64,000 nt of DNA from JANPLN01 sp041736155 (GTDB lineage: Bacteria > Bdellovibrionota > Bdellovibrionia > Bdellovibrionales > JAGQZY01), in NCBI GenBank assembly GCA_041736155.1, contig JBGSUL010000035.1:1-64000 (forward strand). The letters are read 5' to 3'. Below the pieces are notes generated by a model that made no database searches, was not told where the DNA came from, and was given only the letters and a program-made list of their open reading frames with translations. This document shows, in pieces, positions 27,252-36,027 of this stretch (positions within the stretch are counted from its first letter, which is position 1; each line of letters begins with the position of its first letter). The position numbers were made by a program, and so were the translations under genes.

Positions 27252-28294
27252 AGAAATACCTCATTCAAAATTTTTTGCATATCCGCAAGCTGAACCTCGG
27301 ACGTGTGTGCACTGGTTTCGGGGAGAAAATACACAGGCACTTCACGTTGATCTCGCTGTAGCTTTTCTTCCACTCTCTTCATTTGATTATGATAGTAGTT
27401 GAAGACCTTGTCATAGAAATTTTGCAGGAGAGGCCAGGTCTCAAGTCCCGTTATTTTTTGCGCGGATAACCAATCGGGATAGGCTCGATTTACAATAACA
27501 TGTGGGGCGGAGATTCCCTGCTGCTTAAAATCGGCAAGGACATCATCCGTTTCTTGCAATTTTTGTGGCTCGGGAGACACCACCAGAAAATAACACACTT
27601 GCGGGTTTTTGAGTCGTTGTGCGAGATACTCTGCGGCCTCGACGATTTCGCTCTGTAAAGAAAAGAATGCCGCAAAAAAATTCTCCATCTGGCGAACAAA
27701 TTCACCGCCCGCCAACACACCGATGACGGTCGAAAAAATCTTTTGTGAAGCGCGGCTAGAAAAAGACGTACCCTCGAGGACTGTTTTAGCTAAAAGGTTC
27801 TCTTTAAAAAGTTTCAAAACTCTTTGCGGTGAACGGAAAAAGTCAGCGGCATGATTGACGGGGGGCGTGTCGACGACCACATAATCGTACTCTTCCGAGC
27901 GCAAAATCTGCGCGAGTTTGTATATGGTCGAAAGAGACTGGTTCTCCGCTAAACGTGTGACCACTTGATGAAACAATGAATTCTCATTCCACTTTTTGTA
28001 TTTTTCTTCACCAAATTTTGACACAATAAAATCACGAATCATTTTTTGCGAGTGAATCAAATGCACGTCCACATACACATCACCCACGACATGGCGCTTA
28101 TAATCGTCGGTCTCGAGATTCATGCCAAAGGCTTCCCCTAACCGCCGTGCCGGATCGATGGTCATCAGGCCCACTTTTTTACCACGACTTGCCAGCTCCA
28201 AAGCCCATGTCGCTGAGAGTGTTGTTTTGCCCGTCCCGCCGTTTCCGACAAACAGAAAGACTCTATACTTCTGTAAATAATCTGCTAATTTCAT
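27248..28294 (-). CDS. ArsA/Get3-family ATPase (second of a pair)
   Basis: 348 residues. Deviant Walker A FVGNGGTGKTTL near residues 15-26, followed by LMTIDPARRLGEAFGM and the switch-like VVDTPPVNHAADFFRSP, typical of the ArsA/Get3 branch of SIMIBI ATPases. It lacks the arsenite-binding Cys set as far as I can see, so arsenite export is unlikely. These ATPases normally dimerise; a heterodimer with the product of the gene upstream, which overlaps it by 32 nt, is likely. Similar pairs are known in Bdellovibrio and myxobacteria (recalled). Client unknown. Confidence 0.85.
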   Translation of the reverse strand: MKLADYLQKYRVFLFVGNGGTGKTTLSATWALELASRGKKVGLMTIDPARRLGEAFGMNLETDDYKRHVVGDVYVDVHLIHSQKMIRDFIVSKFGEEKYKKWNENSLFHQVVTRLAENQSLSTIYKLAQILRSEEYDYVVVDTPPVNHAADFFRSPQRVLKLFKENLLAKTVLEGTSFSSRASQKIFSTVIGVLAGGEFVRQMENFFAAFFSLQSEIVEAAEYLAQRLKNPQVCYFLVVSPEPQKLQETDDVLADFKQQGISAPHVIVNRAYPDWLSAQKITGLETWPLLQNFYDKVFNYYHNQMKRVEEKLQRDQREVPVYFLPETSAHTSEVQLADMQKILNEVFL

Positions 28295-29141
28295 CGCGAT
28301 TCTCCAGAGTCTTTGACCAATCCGTGTAGAAAAAGGGAATTTGATAAACAGTTCCTGTCTCTTTCTTTAACTCCTGTAAAGCTTGGTCTTGATAGTTTTT
28401 GACGTCGTATTGGGCTTTTAAAAATTTTTGCAGCTCCTCAGGCATGGCGGTTGAAAGCGGTTCTAAGTCTTTGGGCACAGAGAAAACTTTATTGGCCACC
28501 AGTTGGCAGTCTTGTTGAAGTTTTTCTTGGAGCTGTGTGCGCAGCTCTTGGGATTCGTGGAGGGAGTATCTTTCCAGGTTGGTCACAAGAAGCGTGCGAG
28601 TGAGTTTTGGATCTTGTAGCACCTGATGAATCTGCCGGGATTGCTCATACATGGGGCCGCTGGTTACTGTCTGCGACAAAGAAAGCGGCGTTTTGAGCAA
28701 AGCCAGAAAATGCCCCGTACTGACGGCATCCACCACAATCACATCGTAATTGAGTGGCGGCCCGTGACGACGGGTCTGACTGGTCAGTTTTCCCAAGAAA
28801 GCGATCTCACGTAACCCTGGAGCCAAGTAAATGAGCGATTTGAGCCATTGGTTGCTTAAGAAAATCCCACTCACGCGCGGCACTTTTACCCAATATTGTA
28901 CATATTCGGCCAAACACGCCTCTCCCAACCACAAAGCTAAGTCGAAACCATAAGGAGTTTTTTGCGCCGTTGTGCCTTGGAAGGGTTGCGAAAAACCTAG
29001 AGAGCGTGAGAGGTAGCTTTCTGGCACCATATCGACGAGCAGGGTTCTCTTCCCTTCACTGGCAAATTTGCGTGCTAATAAAGCCGCTACCAACGACTTT
29101 CCTACGCCTCCTTTACCTGTAACCCATTGAATGTGTTGCAA
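28263..29141 (-). CDS. ArsA/Get3-family ATPase (first of a pair)
   Basis: 292 residues. The N-terminus QWVTGKGGVGKSLVAALLA is the signature deviant Walker A with both Lys. LLVDMVPESYLSRSLGF follows, and VVDAVSTGHFLALLKTPLSL matches the ArsA DTAPTGHTLRLL box in altered form. It is shorter than its neighbour and ends 32 nt inside it. It is the first gene of the operon reading through to gshA and is divergent from tig, with 203 nt between them. Confidence 0.85.
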   Translation of the reverse strand: MQHIQWVTGKGGVGKSLVAALLARKFASEGKRTLLVDMVPESYLSRSLGFSQPFQGTTAQKTPYGFDLALWLGEACLAEYVQYWVKVPRVSGIFLSNQWLKSLIYLAPGLREIAFLGKLTSQTRRHGPPLNYDVIVVDAVSTGHFLALLKTPLSLSQTVTSGPMYEQSRQIHQVLQDPKLTRTLLVTNLERYSLHESQELRTQLQEKLQQDCQLVANKVFSVPKDLEPLSTAMPEELQKFLKAQYDVKNYQDQALQELKKETGTVYQIPFFYTDWSKTLENRDEISRLFTEV

Positions 29142-29344
29142 AATATCTCCTTAGTCGGCGATGAGTGCTCAGATTTGGTGCCATTTATTTCACCAGAACC
29201 TTGATTTTAACGACGCAATTTCCTATATTCCAGCAAATTAAATGCTCGGCCTTTCTTAAACCAAAGTATTGGAATCCGTAAACTTTGTCGAGTTGCATTG
29301 TAGATTTGAATAGCAGAGTTATAAATCACTGAGGAGACGAAATT

Positions 29345-30643
29345 ATGAAGACAGATCTAGAAAACGTATCAAGCCTGGAAAAAAAATTAAAAATTGAAGT
29401 GCCTCCTCAAACTGTGAATCAAGAATTTTCACGCGCCTTTAAATATTTGCAACGCGAAGCCAACATCAAAGGTTTCCGCAAAGGCAAAGCACCTATTGAT
29501 ACCATTAAAAGTCTCTACGGCGACAAAGTAAAAAACGATGTCGTGCAAAACTTAGTGCAAACGGCTTATTGGAATGCGCTGAAGGAACATAAACTTGTTC
29601 CTGTCTCTATGCCCTCCATTGATTTTGAAGAGATTGCTGAAAACGCACCCTTTACATTCACAGCAAATTTCGAAATCCGCCCCGAAGTAAAAATCGTTAA
29701 GAAAGACGGCTTTAGTGTGGATAAAGAAAAGATTGCGGTCAGCGATGAGCGCATTGATTCCGTGGTGGAAAATGTTCGCCAGAGCAATGCTGTCTTTCAA
29801 ACAATCAGCGAGACACGTCCTCTTGCTACTAAAGATTTTGCGATCATTGATTTTGAAGGTTTTATCGATGGCGCTCCACTCGAAAATGGTAGCGCTAAAG
29901 GTCACCAACTAGAAATCGGTGCCAACCAATTTATTCCAGGCTTTGAAGAACAACTCATTGGCATGAATGTCACCGAGCAAAAAGAAATCACTCTGGCTTT
30001 CCCAGAAGACTATCATGTTGACACACTCAAGGGAAAACCTGTCACTTTCAAAGTCACTCTTCATGAAATCAAAACCAAAGCACTTCCTGAGTTGACGGAA
30101 GAGTTCTTCCAAAAAATTGGACAAAAAGATTTAGCCAGCCTGCGCGACCAAATCCGCAAAGAAATGGAAGACAGCGACACACAACGAATTGAACAAGAGC
30201 TCCGCGATTCGTTGATGAAGGTGTTTGTCGATGCCAACCCGGTAGAAGCACCCAAAGCTCTGCTCGAAGAGCAACGCAAAGCCTTGGTGAATGATTTCCA
30301 AAGCCGCTTAAAATCACAAGGTTTCAACGACGAAAACTTTGATGAATACCAACAAAAATGGAATGACGACTTTGATAAAACCGCAGAGTTTATGGTGAAG
30401 TCCGCCTTCTTGATCGACAAATTGGCGGAAGAAGAAAAACTGCACGCCACGGATGCTGACATGGATGTGAAGTTTGAAGAAATGGCAAAGAAGTTTGGTA
30501 TCGAAAAAGATAAAGTGAAGTCTTTCTACAAAGAAAAAGATGGTCTTCAACGTTTGTCATATCAGATCACCGAAGACAAAGTGTTCCGTTACTTGTTGGG
30601 CAATTCCAAAGTTCAAGAAGTGGCAAAAAAGGCTACGACTTAA
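29345..30643 (+). CDS. tig: Trigger factor
   Basis: 432 residues. N-terminal ribosome-binding domain with the signature GFRKGKAP near residues 45-52, a central FKBP-type prolyl isomerase domain (DFEGFIDGAPLENG, then FIPGFEEQLIGM) around 160-245, and a helical chaperone C-terminus. It meets nascent chains at the ribosome exit. GAGGAG lies 9 nt before the ATG. Its last 11 bases overlap the 3' end of pabA on the other strand. In many relatives it stands next to clpP; here the two are apart. Confidence 0.97.
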   Translation: MKTDLENVSSLEKKLKIEVPPQTVNQEFSRAFKYLQREANIKGFRKGKAPIDTIKSLYGDKVKNDVVQNLVQTAYWNALKEHKLVPVSMPSIDFEEIAENAPFTFTANFEIRPEVKIVKKDGFSVDKEKIAVSDERIDSVVENVRQSNAVFQTISETRPLATKDFAIIDFEGFIDGAPLENGSAKGHQLEIGANQFIPGFEEQLIGMNVTEQKEITLAFPEDYHVDTLKGKPVTFKVTLHEIKTKALPELTEEFFQKIGQKDLASLRDQIRKEMEDSDTQRIEQELRDSLMKVFVDANPVEAPKALLEEQRKALVNDFQSRLKSQGFNDENFDEYQQKWNDDFDKTAEFMVKSAFLIDKLAEEEKLHATDADMDVKFEEMAKKFGIEKDKVKSFYKEKDGLQRLSYQITEDKVFRYLLGNSKVQEVAKKATT

Positions 30644-31205
30644 TAAAAAAGTTTTTGAGTAGGGCTTCGCCCTGCTCTGACAGAATGGACTCGGGGTGGA
30701 ATTGCCATCCCTCCACTGGCCAATTTTTATGCTTGAGGCCCATGATGATTCCTTCTTCCGTATGAGCATGTGCCTCAAGACACGAGGGCAGACTTTCACT
30801 CTCCACAATCAACGAATGATATCGCACCGCTTGGAACGCATTTTTGATCTCATGAAAAGAACCTTGCTGCTGGTGGTAGACAAGACTTCTTTTCCCGTGC
30901 ATAGGTTTGGGCGCTTGGATCACTTTGCCGCCAAATACTTCCGCGATCACCTGGTGCCCTAAACAGACACCTAAAATGGGATGGCTTTGCTGATATTGTT
31001 CAACAACCCAACGACTTAAAACAGCATCTCGTGGATGACCGGGGCCTGGTGAAATAAGAAAAGAGTGGATCTTTCCCGAGTTTGCACTGATCCATTCTTT
31101 ATTTTCCCAATCACTTTTTAAAACTTTAACTTCTTGGTTGAGCACCTGAAGCATTTGCACCAGGTTGTAAGTAAAAGAGTCGTAGTTGTCGATGACCAGA
31201 ATCAT
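30633..31205 (-). CDS. pabA: Aminodeoxychorismate synthase glutaminase (PabA/TrpG)
   Basis: 190 residues, a class-I glutamine amidotransferase. The N-terminus ILVIDNYDSFTYNLVQML, the nucleophile Cys in GVCLGHQ (about residue 80) and the His-Glu pair in FHPESI near 168-170 complete the triad. It supplies ammonia to PabB. The start overlaps the pabB-pabC gene by 4 nt, which supports folate rather than tryptophan use. It ends inside the tig 3' end. Confidence 0.93.
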   Translation of the reverse strand: MILVIDNYDSFTYNLVQMLQVLNQEVKVLKSDWENKEWISANSGKIHSFLISPGPGHPRDAVLSRWVVEQYQQSHPILGVCLGHQVIAEVFGGKVIQAPKPMHGKRSLVYHQQQGSFHEIKNAFQAVRYHSLIVESESLPSCLEAHAHTEEGIIMGLKHKNWPVEGWQFHPESILSEQGEALLKNFFIKS

Positions 31206-32920
31206 TCAAGACTCCAGCGCACGCTCACTCGACCACGCACAGAGTTAGTTAGCAATAGCTCTTCGGCCTCTTGTAAATTTTTAAGTGTGAGATTTTTCTC
31301 TACAGCTTGAAGATCGCGCAATGTCGACGCCCGCTCGATGCCAGGCAAGGCTCCAGCGCTGAGTGGTGGTGTGTACCACTTTCCCTCTCTTTTTAAAAAG
31401 ACATTGTGGCGACTAGCTTCCACCAGCTCGTCATTCTCGTTGAGAAAAAGAACATCATAAAGTCCACAAGCCTGTGCCTCTTCCCAGGATTGATCATAAA
31501 CTTCACGTTGAGTTGTTTTGTGGCGACGAAAAATATCGGTAGATACAATTCGCTCTTTCGCAAGGCCGACTCGGTCTCCTGGCGGACGAAGAATATCTTG
31601 GTTGGAGATTTTTATTTCGCCGTTCCAAAAAATTTGAATTTTAATTTTTTGTGGTGAATTCAAACGTTCTTGCAGGAGCTGTAAATTTTTTTGCAATCCT
31701 TCTTTGTCGAATTCAAAATCAAAATACATGGCCGATGAACTCAAACGCTGAAGATGCTCTGTGAGATTTTTAAATTGTTGACCATCATAAAGAAGCGTTT
31801 CAAAAATTTGAAAATAGGAATTTAACTTACGCGCAAAACGTGCTTTGAGCTGGGCCTCGTACCATTCTTTTTCTGGTTGCGAATCGGAGACAATTCCCCC
31901 ACCCACTCCCAAAGTGTAAATGCCTTGACGATGGACCACGGTACGAATCGCCACGTTAAAGGAGCCGTTTCCTTGGCCATCCAAAAAGCCCAAAGCACCG
32001 GTGTAATAACCCCGCGGCGAAGATTCCTTCTGAGAAATGTGCTTCATCGCACTCCACTTCGGTGCCCCGGTGATCGACCCACATGGGAAAAGGCTTTGCA
32101 AGATCTCGTGGAGACTGGTGTTGGCATTCATCTGCGCAGAAATCTTCGAAGTCATCTGGTAAACTGTAGAGAGTTTCTGAATGGCAAATAGCTCTTCGAC
32201 TTTCACTGTTCCTGGCTTGGCTAAGCGACCCAGATCGTTTCTTAATAGGTCCACAATCATCAAATTTTCGGCTCGTGACTTTTCATCTTGTGCCAAAGAT
32301 TCAGGAGACTCGGTCAGCGGCGCCGTGCCCTTCATCGGTTCTGTGGTTATTTTTTCGCCTTGTTTTTGGAAAAAAAGTTCCGGTGAAAAAGACAGGACTT
32401 GATAATCGTCAAAATCGAGAAATGCACAGTATTTGGTTTTTTGTTGCTCACGGAGAGAATCATAAAGCTCTAAAGGGAGGTGTGTGCTGCGAAACTTTTT
32501 TTGTAACGTTTGATTCAGCTGATAGAATTCTCCTGAGTGAATAAACGACTGAATCTGCTCTTGTCGACTTTGATATTCTTCTTTTGTTGTGTCGCTTTGA
32601 TAAGCAAAGAGGGTCGGCTCTGATAAAGGCAAAAGTTTTTTCCCTTGCACTCTCTTCAGAGTTTTAAAAACGTAAAAATGCAAAAAAGGTGTGTCGAGGT
32701 TGGTCGGACTTGTATTTTGCTTGGGAAAAAAGACATAACCAGCCTCGTAGGCCACGGCTCCGGCAATCACGTATTGCTCGCGCTGATACCTTTGCAACCG
32801 TTCCAATGCTGGGATCACTTCTTCAAGGTGTTCAGCGCGAACTTCGTCCACGTAACCTTCAAACTCAACTCTCTCGCCGGTAACGGCATCTTCAAAAAAG
32901 AAGAGTTGAGCCTCCTTCAC
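31202..32920 (-). CDS. pabB: PabB-PabC fusion: aminodeoxychorismate synthase I plus lyase
   Basis: 572 residues in two parts. Residues about 90-345 are the chorismate-binding domain (FSPELFF, PMKGTAPL, LRNDLGRLA, GSITGAPKWSAM, GGGIVSDSQPEKEWYE). Residues about 365-572 are a class-IV PLP aminotransferase-type domain (LLYDGQQFKNL, LFLNENDELVEASRHNVFL, SAGALPGIERA). The fusion makes 4-aminobenzoate from chorismate in one chain with PabA. Such fusions are known in several bacteria. It overlaps the next gene and the previous one by 4 nt each. Confidence 0.92.
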   Translation of the reverse strand: MKEAQLFFFEDAVTGERVEFEGYVDEVRAEHLEEVIPALERLQRYQREQYVIAGAVAYEAGYVFFPKQNTSPTNLDTPFLHFYVFKTLKRVQGKKLLPLSEPTLFAYQSDTTKEEYQSRQEQIQSFIHSGEFYQLNQTLQKKFRSTHLPLELYDSLREQQKTKYCAFLDFDDYQVLSFSPELFFQKQGEKITTEPMKGTAPLTESPESLAQDEKSRAENLMIVDLLRNDLGRLAKPGTVKVEELFAIQKLSTVYQMTSKISAQMNANTSLHEILQSLFPCGSITGAPKWSAMKHISQKESSPRGYYTGALGFLDGQGNGSFNVAIRTVVHRQGIYTLGVGGGIVSDSQPEKEWYEAQLKARFARKLNSYFQIFETLLYDGQQFKNLTEHLQRLSSSAMYFDFEFDKEGLQKNLQLLQERLNSPQKIKIQIFWNGEIKISNQDILRPPGDRVGLAKERIVSTDIFRRHKTTQREVYDQSWEEAQACGLYDVLFLNENDELVEASRHNVFLKREGKWYTPPLSAGALPGIERASTLRDLQAVEKNLTLKNLQEAEELLLTNSVRGRVSVRWSLE

Positions 32921-33372
32921 AGCGCCTGAGTTTCCATTTTCAGTGCTTCTGAGTAGCGCGAGACCTCCATAGAGAGATCAATAAGGGTCAGTTTTTCTTT
33001 ATTGGACTTCATGAGTTTATTTTCTTCGCTTTGCAGATCCATCATTTGATCGACGGCACTTGATAATTTTTCTAAATGATCCACACAAAGCTTGGTTGAG
33101 CGTTCTTGCAATTGAATCAAATAATTTACATACATTTCGGCATGACGAAGATTAAAACAACTCGAAGTCTGGGTGGTTTTTTTGTTTAACAACAAACGAT
33201 CACGTTTGTTATAAAACGCTTCCACGCTCTTTTTTAAATTATACAAAAGCTTTTTGTTGATGATTTTTTTTTGCTGCGATTCACAGCGGTTCTCACTGGG
33301 AAAGGCCATTTTACATGCTTCTCCTGCGGAGCAAAAGAGATAAATAAAGATGATCAAAAATGGGTGCTTCAC
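32917..33372 (-). CDS. Small exported protein, unknown
   Basis: 151 residues. The N-terminus HPFLIIFIYLFCSAGEACKM is a signal peptide, with possible cleavage at AGEA before Cys. The mature part is charged and helical (probably coiled coil), with three further Cys (NRCESQ, SSCFNL, LCVDHL), as if disulfide-linked. No family was recognised. It overlaps pabB by 4 nt but has no evident link to folate. It is the first gene downstream of the repeat at 33441-33506. Confidence 0.75.
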   Translation of the reverse strand: MKHPFLIIFIYLFCSAGEACKMAFPSENRCESQQKKIINKKLLYNLKKSVEAFYNKRDRLLLNKKTTQTSSCFNLRHAEMYVNYLIQLQERSTKLCVDHLEKLSSAVDQMMDLQSEENKLMKSNKEKLTLIDLSMEVSRYSEALKMETQAL

Positions 33373-33440
33373 TCTGCTGGTTATATGCGAACTTTGAAGA
33401 GAAAGCTAGCGCAGATCCATTGACTGGAGGTCCTTCTGCC

Positions 33441-33506
33441 TGAGGTCCTTCGCATTCGCTCAGGGAACTACCTTATTAGGATTCCTGAGCGGAACGAAGG
33501 ATCTAT
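33441..33506. repeat. Dispersed palindromic element, copy A
   Basis: Two inverted arms, GGTCCTTCGCATTCGCTCAGG (in parts from 33444) and ATTCCTGAGCGGAACGAAGG (33481-33500), form a long imperfect hairpin in the gap between ctpA and the 32917 gene. The arms share the core GATCCTTCG..CGCTCAGGA with copies at 57081 and 60671. It may act as a 3' end structure for the ctpA transcript. Confidence 0.7.
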
Positions 33507-33511
33507 GACCT

Positions 33512-34828
33512 TTATAAACTCTTAAAGACTTTCCATGCTTTGATGTAATTATAGGCCTGCTGAACTTGATAATCTTTGAGCAGATCGACCTTTTCCGTGC
33601 GTCCTTTAGCATCAAAACGCTTCCACCATTGCGCCGATTTTGTTTTAGAATGATCCTTTTCAGCCTCACCCTGAAGATGCCCTTGAATGTCCGCTTCCCG
33701 TTTTGCCGACTTACTAATCACCGCTTTGCCAAACGTATCTGCATCCACGTCTTCCACTTCGACATCTGGAGTAATTCCTTCCGCCTGAATCGATATGCCG
33801 CTCGGCGTGTAGTAACGGGCCACGGTCAGTTTTAAACCCGAACCATCGCCCATTTTTACAACCGATTGAACAGAGCCTTTACCAAAACTTCTTTTGCCCA
33901 TGATCAAGGCGCGTTTATTATCTTTGAGGGCCCCGGCCACAATTTCGCTGGCACTCGCAGAATATTCGTTAATTAAAATAATAATTGGGAAATCGGTATA
34001 GGCCTCTCCCGGTTTGGCCATGGTCACTTCTTTTTTACTTTTATCGCGACCAATCGTAGATACGATAATTCCCTTGTCCAAAAAGAGATTACTGATTTGC
34101 ACGGCTTGATCCAACAGGCCACCTGGATTTCTGCGTAGATCGAGAATCAATCCCTTGATATTTTTATTTTTCGCTTTGAATTCCGCGACCTTCTTCTTCA
34201 TCTCTTTCCCAGAATTTTCGATAAAACTTGTGAGTCTAATATAACCATACCCATCTTCGAGATCGATAAACTTGACCGACTTGATTTTAACAATATCGCG
34301 CACAATGGTGAAGGTCTTGGGCTCTTCAAAGCTGTCACGCATAATGCCCATGCGAATCTTAGTGCCGTTTTTGCCTTTCATTTTCTGGGCAGCATCCACA
34401 AGACTCATTCCCTTGGTGGATACACCGTCAATTTCCACAACCTTGTCCCCAGGCTCGATCCCGGCTTTCCAAGCAGGTGTGTCCTCAATGGGAGAGATGA
34501 TTGTGAGAATTCCATCCTCCATAGTAATTTCGATGCCAATCCCGCCAAATTCACCCGACGTTTCCGTTTCGAATTCTTTATACATATCAGGAGGTAAAAA
34601 ATTGGTATGCGGATCCAGCTCCCTCAGCATTCCCTTGATCCCACCATAAATGAGTTTTTGTGTGTCCACCGGCTCCACATAGTACTGTTGAACGATGTTA
34701 AGAACCTTGGCGAAGATTTGTAAATTTAAATACCGGTCCTCTTTGCCATCCTCAGCATACAACTTCCAACTCAGTGTCGAAACCGCAACAACCACTAGAA
34801 AACACAACCACTGCAAACTTTTCTTCAT
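33512..34828 (-). CDS. ctpA: C-terminal processing peptidase CtpA/Prc (S41)
   Basis: 438 residues. Signal peptide (WLCFLVVVAVSTLSWKLYA), then a short helical part, a PDZ domain at about 85-165 (GIGIEITMEDGILTI, GIEPGDKVVEIDG) and the S41 core with Ser in EYSASASEIVAG and Lys in GKRSFGKG. A periplasmic endoprotease that trims proteins and often controls cell-wall hydrolases. It overlaps the EnvC-like gene by 4 nt, so a role in processing the FtsEX-EnvC pathway is a reasonable inference. Confidence 0.93.
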   Translation of the reverse strand: MKKSLQWLCFLVVVAVSTLSWKLYAEDGKEDRYLNLQIFAKVLNIVQQYYVEPVDTQKLIYGGIKGMLRELDPHTNFLPPDMYKEFETETSGEFGGIGIEITMEDGILTIISPIEDTPAWKAGIEPGDKVVEIDGVSTKGMSLVDAAQKMKGKNGTKIRMGIMRDSFEEPKTFTIVRDIVKIKSVKFIDLEDGYGYIRLTSFIENSGKEMKKKVAEFKAKNKNIKGLILDLRRNPGGLLDQAVQISNLFLDKGIIVSTIGRDKSKKEVTMAKPGEAYTDFPIIILINEYSASASEIVAGALKDNKRALIMGKRSFGKGSVQSVVKMGDGSGLKLTVARYYTPSGISIQAEGITPDVEVEDVDADTFGKAVISKSAKREADIQGHLQGEAEKDHSKTKSAQWWKRFDAKGRTEKVDLLKDYQVQQAYNYIKAWKVFKSL

Positions 34829-36027
34829 AAACTCTGCTCCTTCACTGATGACAAATTAAATTTTGCGTCTTTAAACCAACCCGACGGATCTTCTGATTGA
34901 GAAAAATGTCTTAATTCAAAATACAAACCATGACCATTGAGACGAGAGTAACCGGTTTGACCCAGTGTGCGAAGGGGCTCCACCTCTTCACCTACGCGAA
35001 GTTCTGTGTTCTGTAAATTCGCATACACCGAATAAAAGTGATCCCCGTGATCTAAAACAACAACAAAATTATATTCATCCAGTGGGCCCGCATAAGCCAC
35101 TTGCCCACGATGCACGGCCACCACTTCTTTTTGTGGAATGGTGGTGATAAACCAACCTTTGTTATAAACGCGAATTTTTGGAGAATTCATTTGTAAAAGT
35201 CCAAAACGCTTCGAGATCACTCCGCCGGTCACTGGTAAATCGAGAAATCCCTTTTTTTCATAGAGACCGCCCTCATACAAAGATGGGAGTTGTACTGTTT
35301 TTTTGCCTGGAGCAATAAAGGCGCTTTTTTTGATATCTTTAATTTTTTGCAATAACGATACATCTTGCTGACTGAGCTGCTTGAGCAAATCCATCTGTAA
35401 GGAATAGTTCCGCTTAATCGCTCTCTCTTGACGGTCGAGAACTTTTTGGTTTGTTTCAGACTCGGCAATTTTTGTTTCCAACTTCATTTGCTGCTCGCTC
35501 AATAGATTTTTAAGACCCCGGAATGTCCTCAGCTGCTCCACGTCGGCTTTTGATATTTTAAATAGAATTCGTGCATTGCGATCCATCTCGGTTAAATCCT
35601 GTGCGCCCAACAAAGATTGAAAAATGGTCGGAGCACTCACACGATGAAGATTGCGCATGCGTAATATGATTTTTTTTCGTAAACCTTGTATCTGTACTGT
35701 GACATCCTGAATATCTCGTTGCAAATCGGCAACATCCGCCTCCAGCTCTTCACGCTTTTGTAGCTGTTCCGATTTTCTGACGGCCAAGGCCTTTTGTCGA
35801 CGAGTCATCTTGTAAATATCGTCGAGCAAAAGGTTGGATTCTTGGCGTTCTTCGACAAGGGACTGTGCTGGAGACTTTGTTTGTTCAACTTCTTGTTTTT
35901 GCACAGCAAGTTGTTCTTGTTCTACAGGTTGCGATCGTTCAATGGGCTTCGTCTCCGCAAGAGGATGCGTTTCCGCAAAAGCAGAAATGCCGCAAAATAA
36001 AAAGACCACACAAACCCAAAAATTCAT
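34825..36027 (-). CDS. EnvC-like murein hydrolase activator (degenerate LytM)
   Basis: 400 residues. Signal peptide (VVFLFCGISAFAE), then a long coiled coil at about residues 50-235, and a C-terminal M23/LytM-like domain at 275-395. In that domain the zinc residues look lost: NKGWFITTIPQ stands where HxGxD is expected and HGLYFELRHF replaces HxH. That is the state in EnvC and NlpD, which activate amidases instead of cutting. It directly follows ftsX, as EnvC partners FtsEX in E. coli. Confidence 0.88.
   Translation of the reverse strand: MNFWVCVVFLFCGISAFAETHPLAETKPIERSQPVEQEQLAVQKQEVEQTKSPAQSLVEERQESNLLLDDIYKMTRRQKALAVRKSEQLQKREELEADVADLQRDIQDVTVQIQGLRKKIILRMRNLHRVSAPTIFQSLLGAQDLTEMDRNARILFKISKADVEQLRTFRGLKNLLSEQQMKLETKIAESETNQKVLDRQERAIKRNYSLQMDLLKQLSQQDVSLLQKIKDIKKSAFIAPGKKTVQLPSLYEGGLYEKKGFLDLPVTGGVISKRFGLLQMNSPKIRVYNKGWFITTIPQKEVVAVHRGQVAYAGPLDEYNFVVVLDHGDHFYSVYANLQNTELRVGEEVEPLRTLGQTGYSRLNGHGLYFELRHFSQSEDPSGWFKDAKFNLSSVKEQSL

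Noticed and set aside
27248..29141. Arsenite efflux ATPase
   Set aside because: No arsenite-binding Cys pattern and no arsB, arsR or arsC near.
34825..36027. Active M23 endopeptidase
   Set aside because: The HxGxD and HxH zinc motifs are not present, so an EnvC/NlpD-like activator is the better call.
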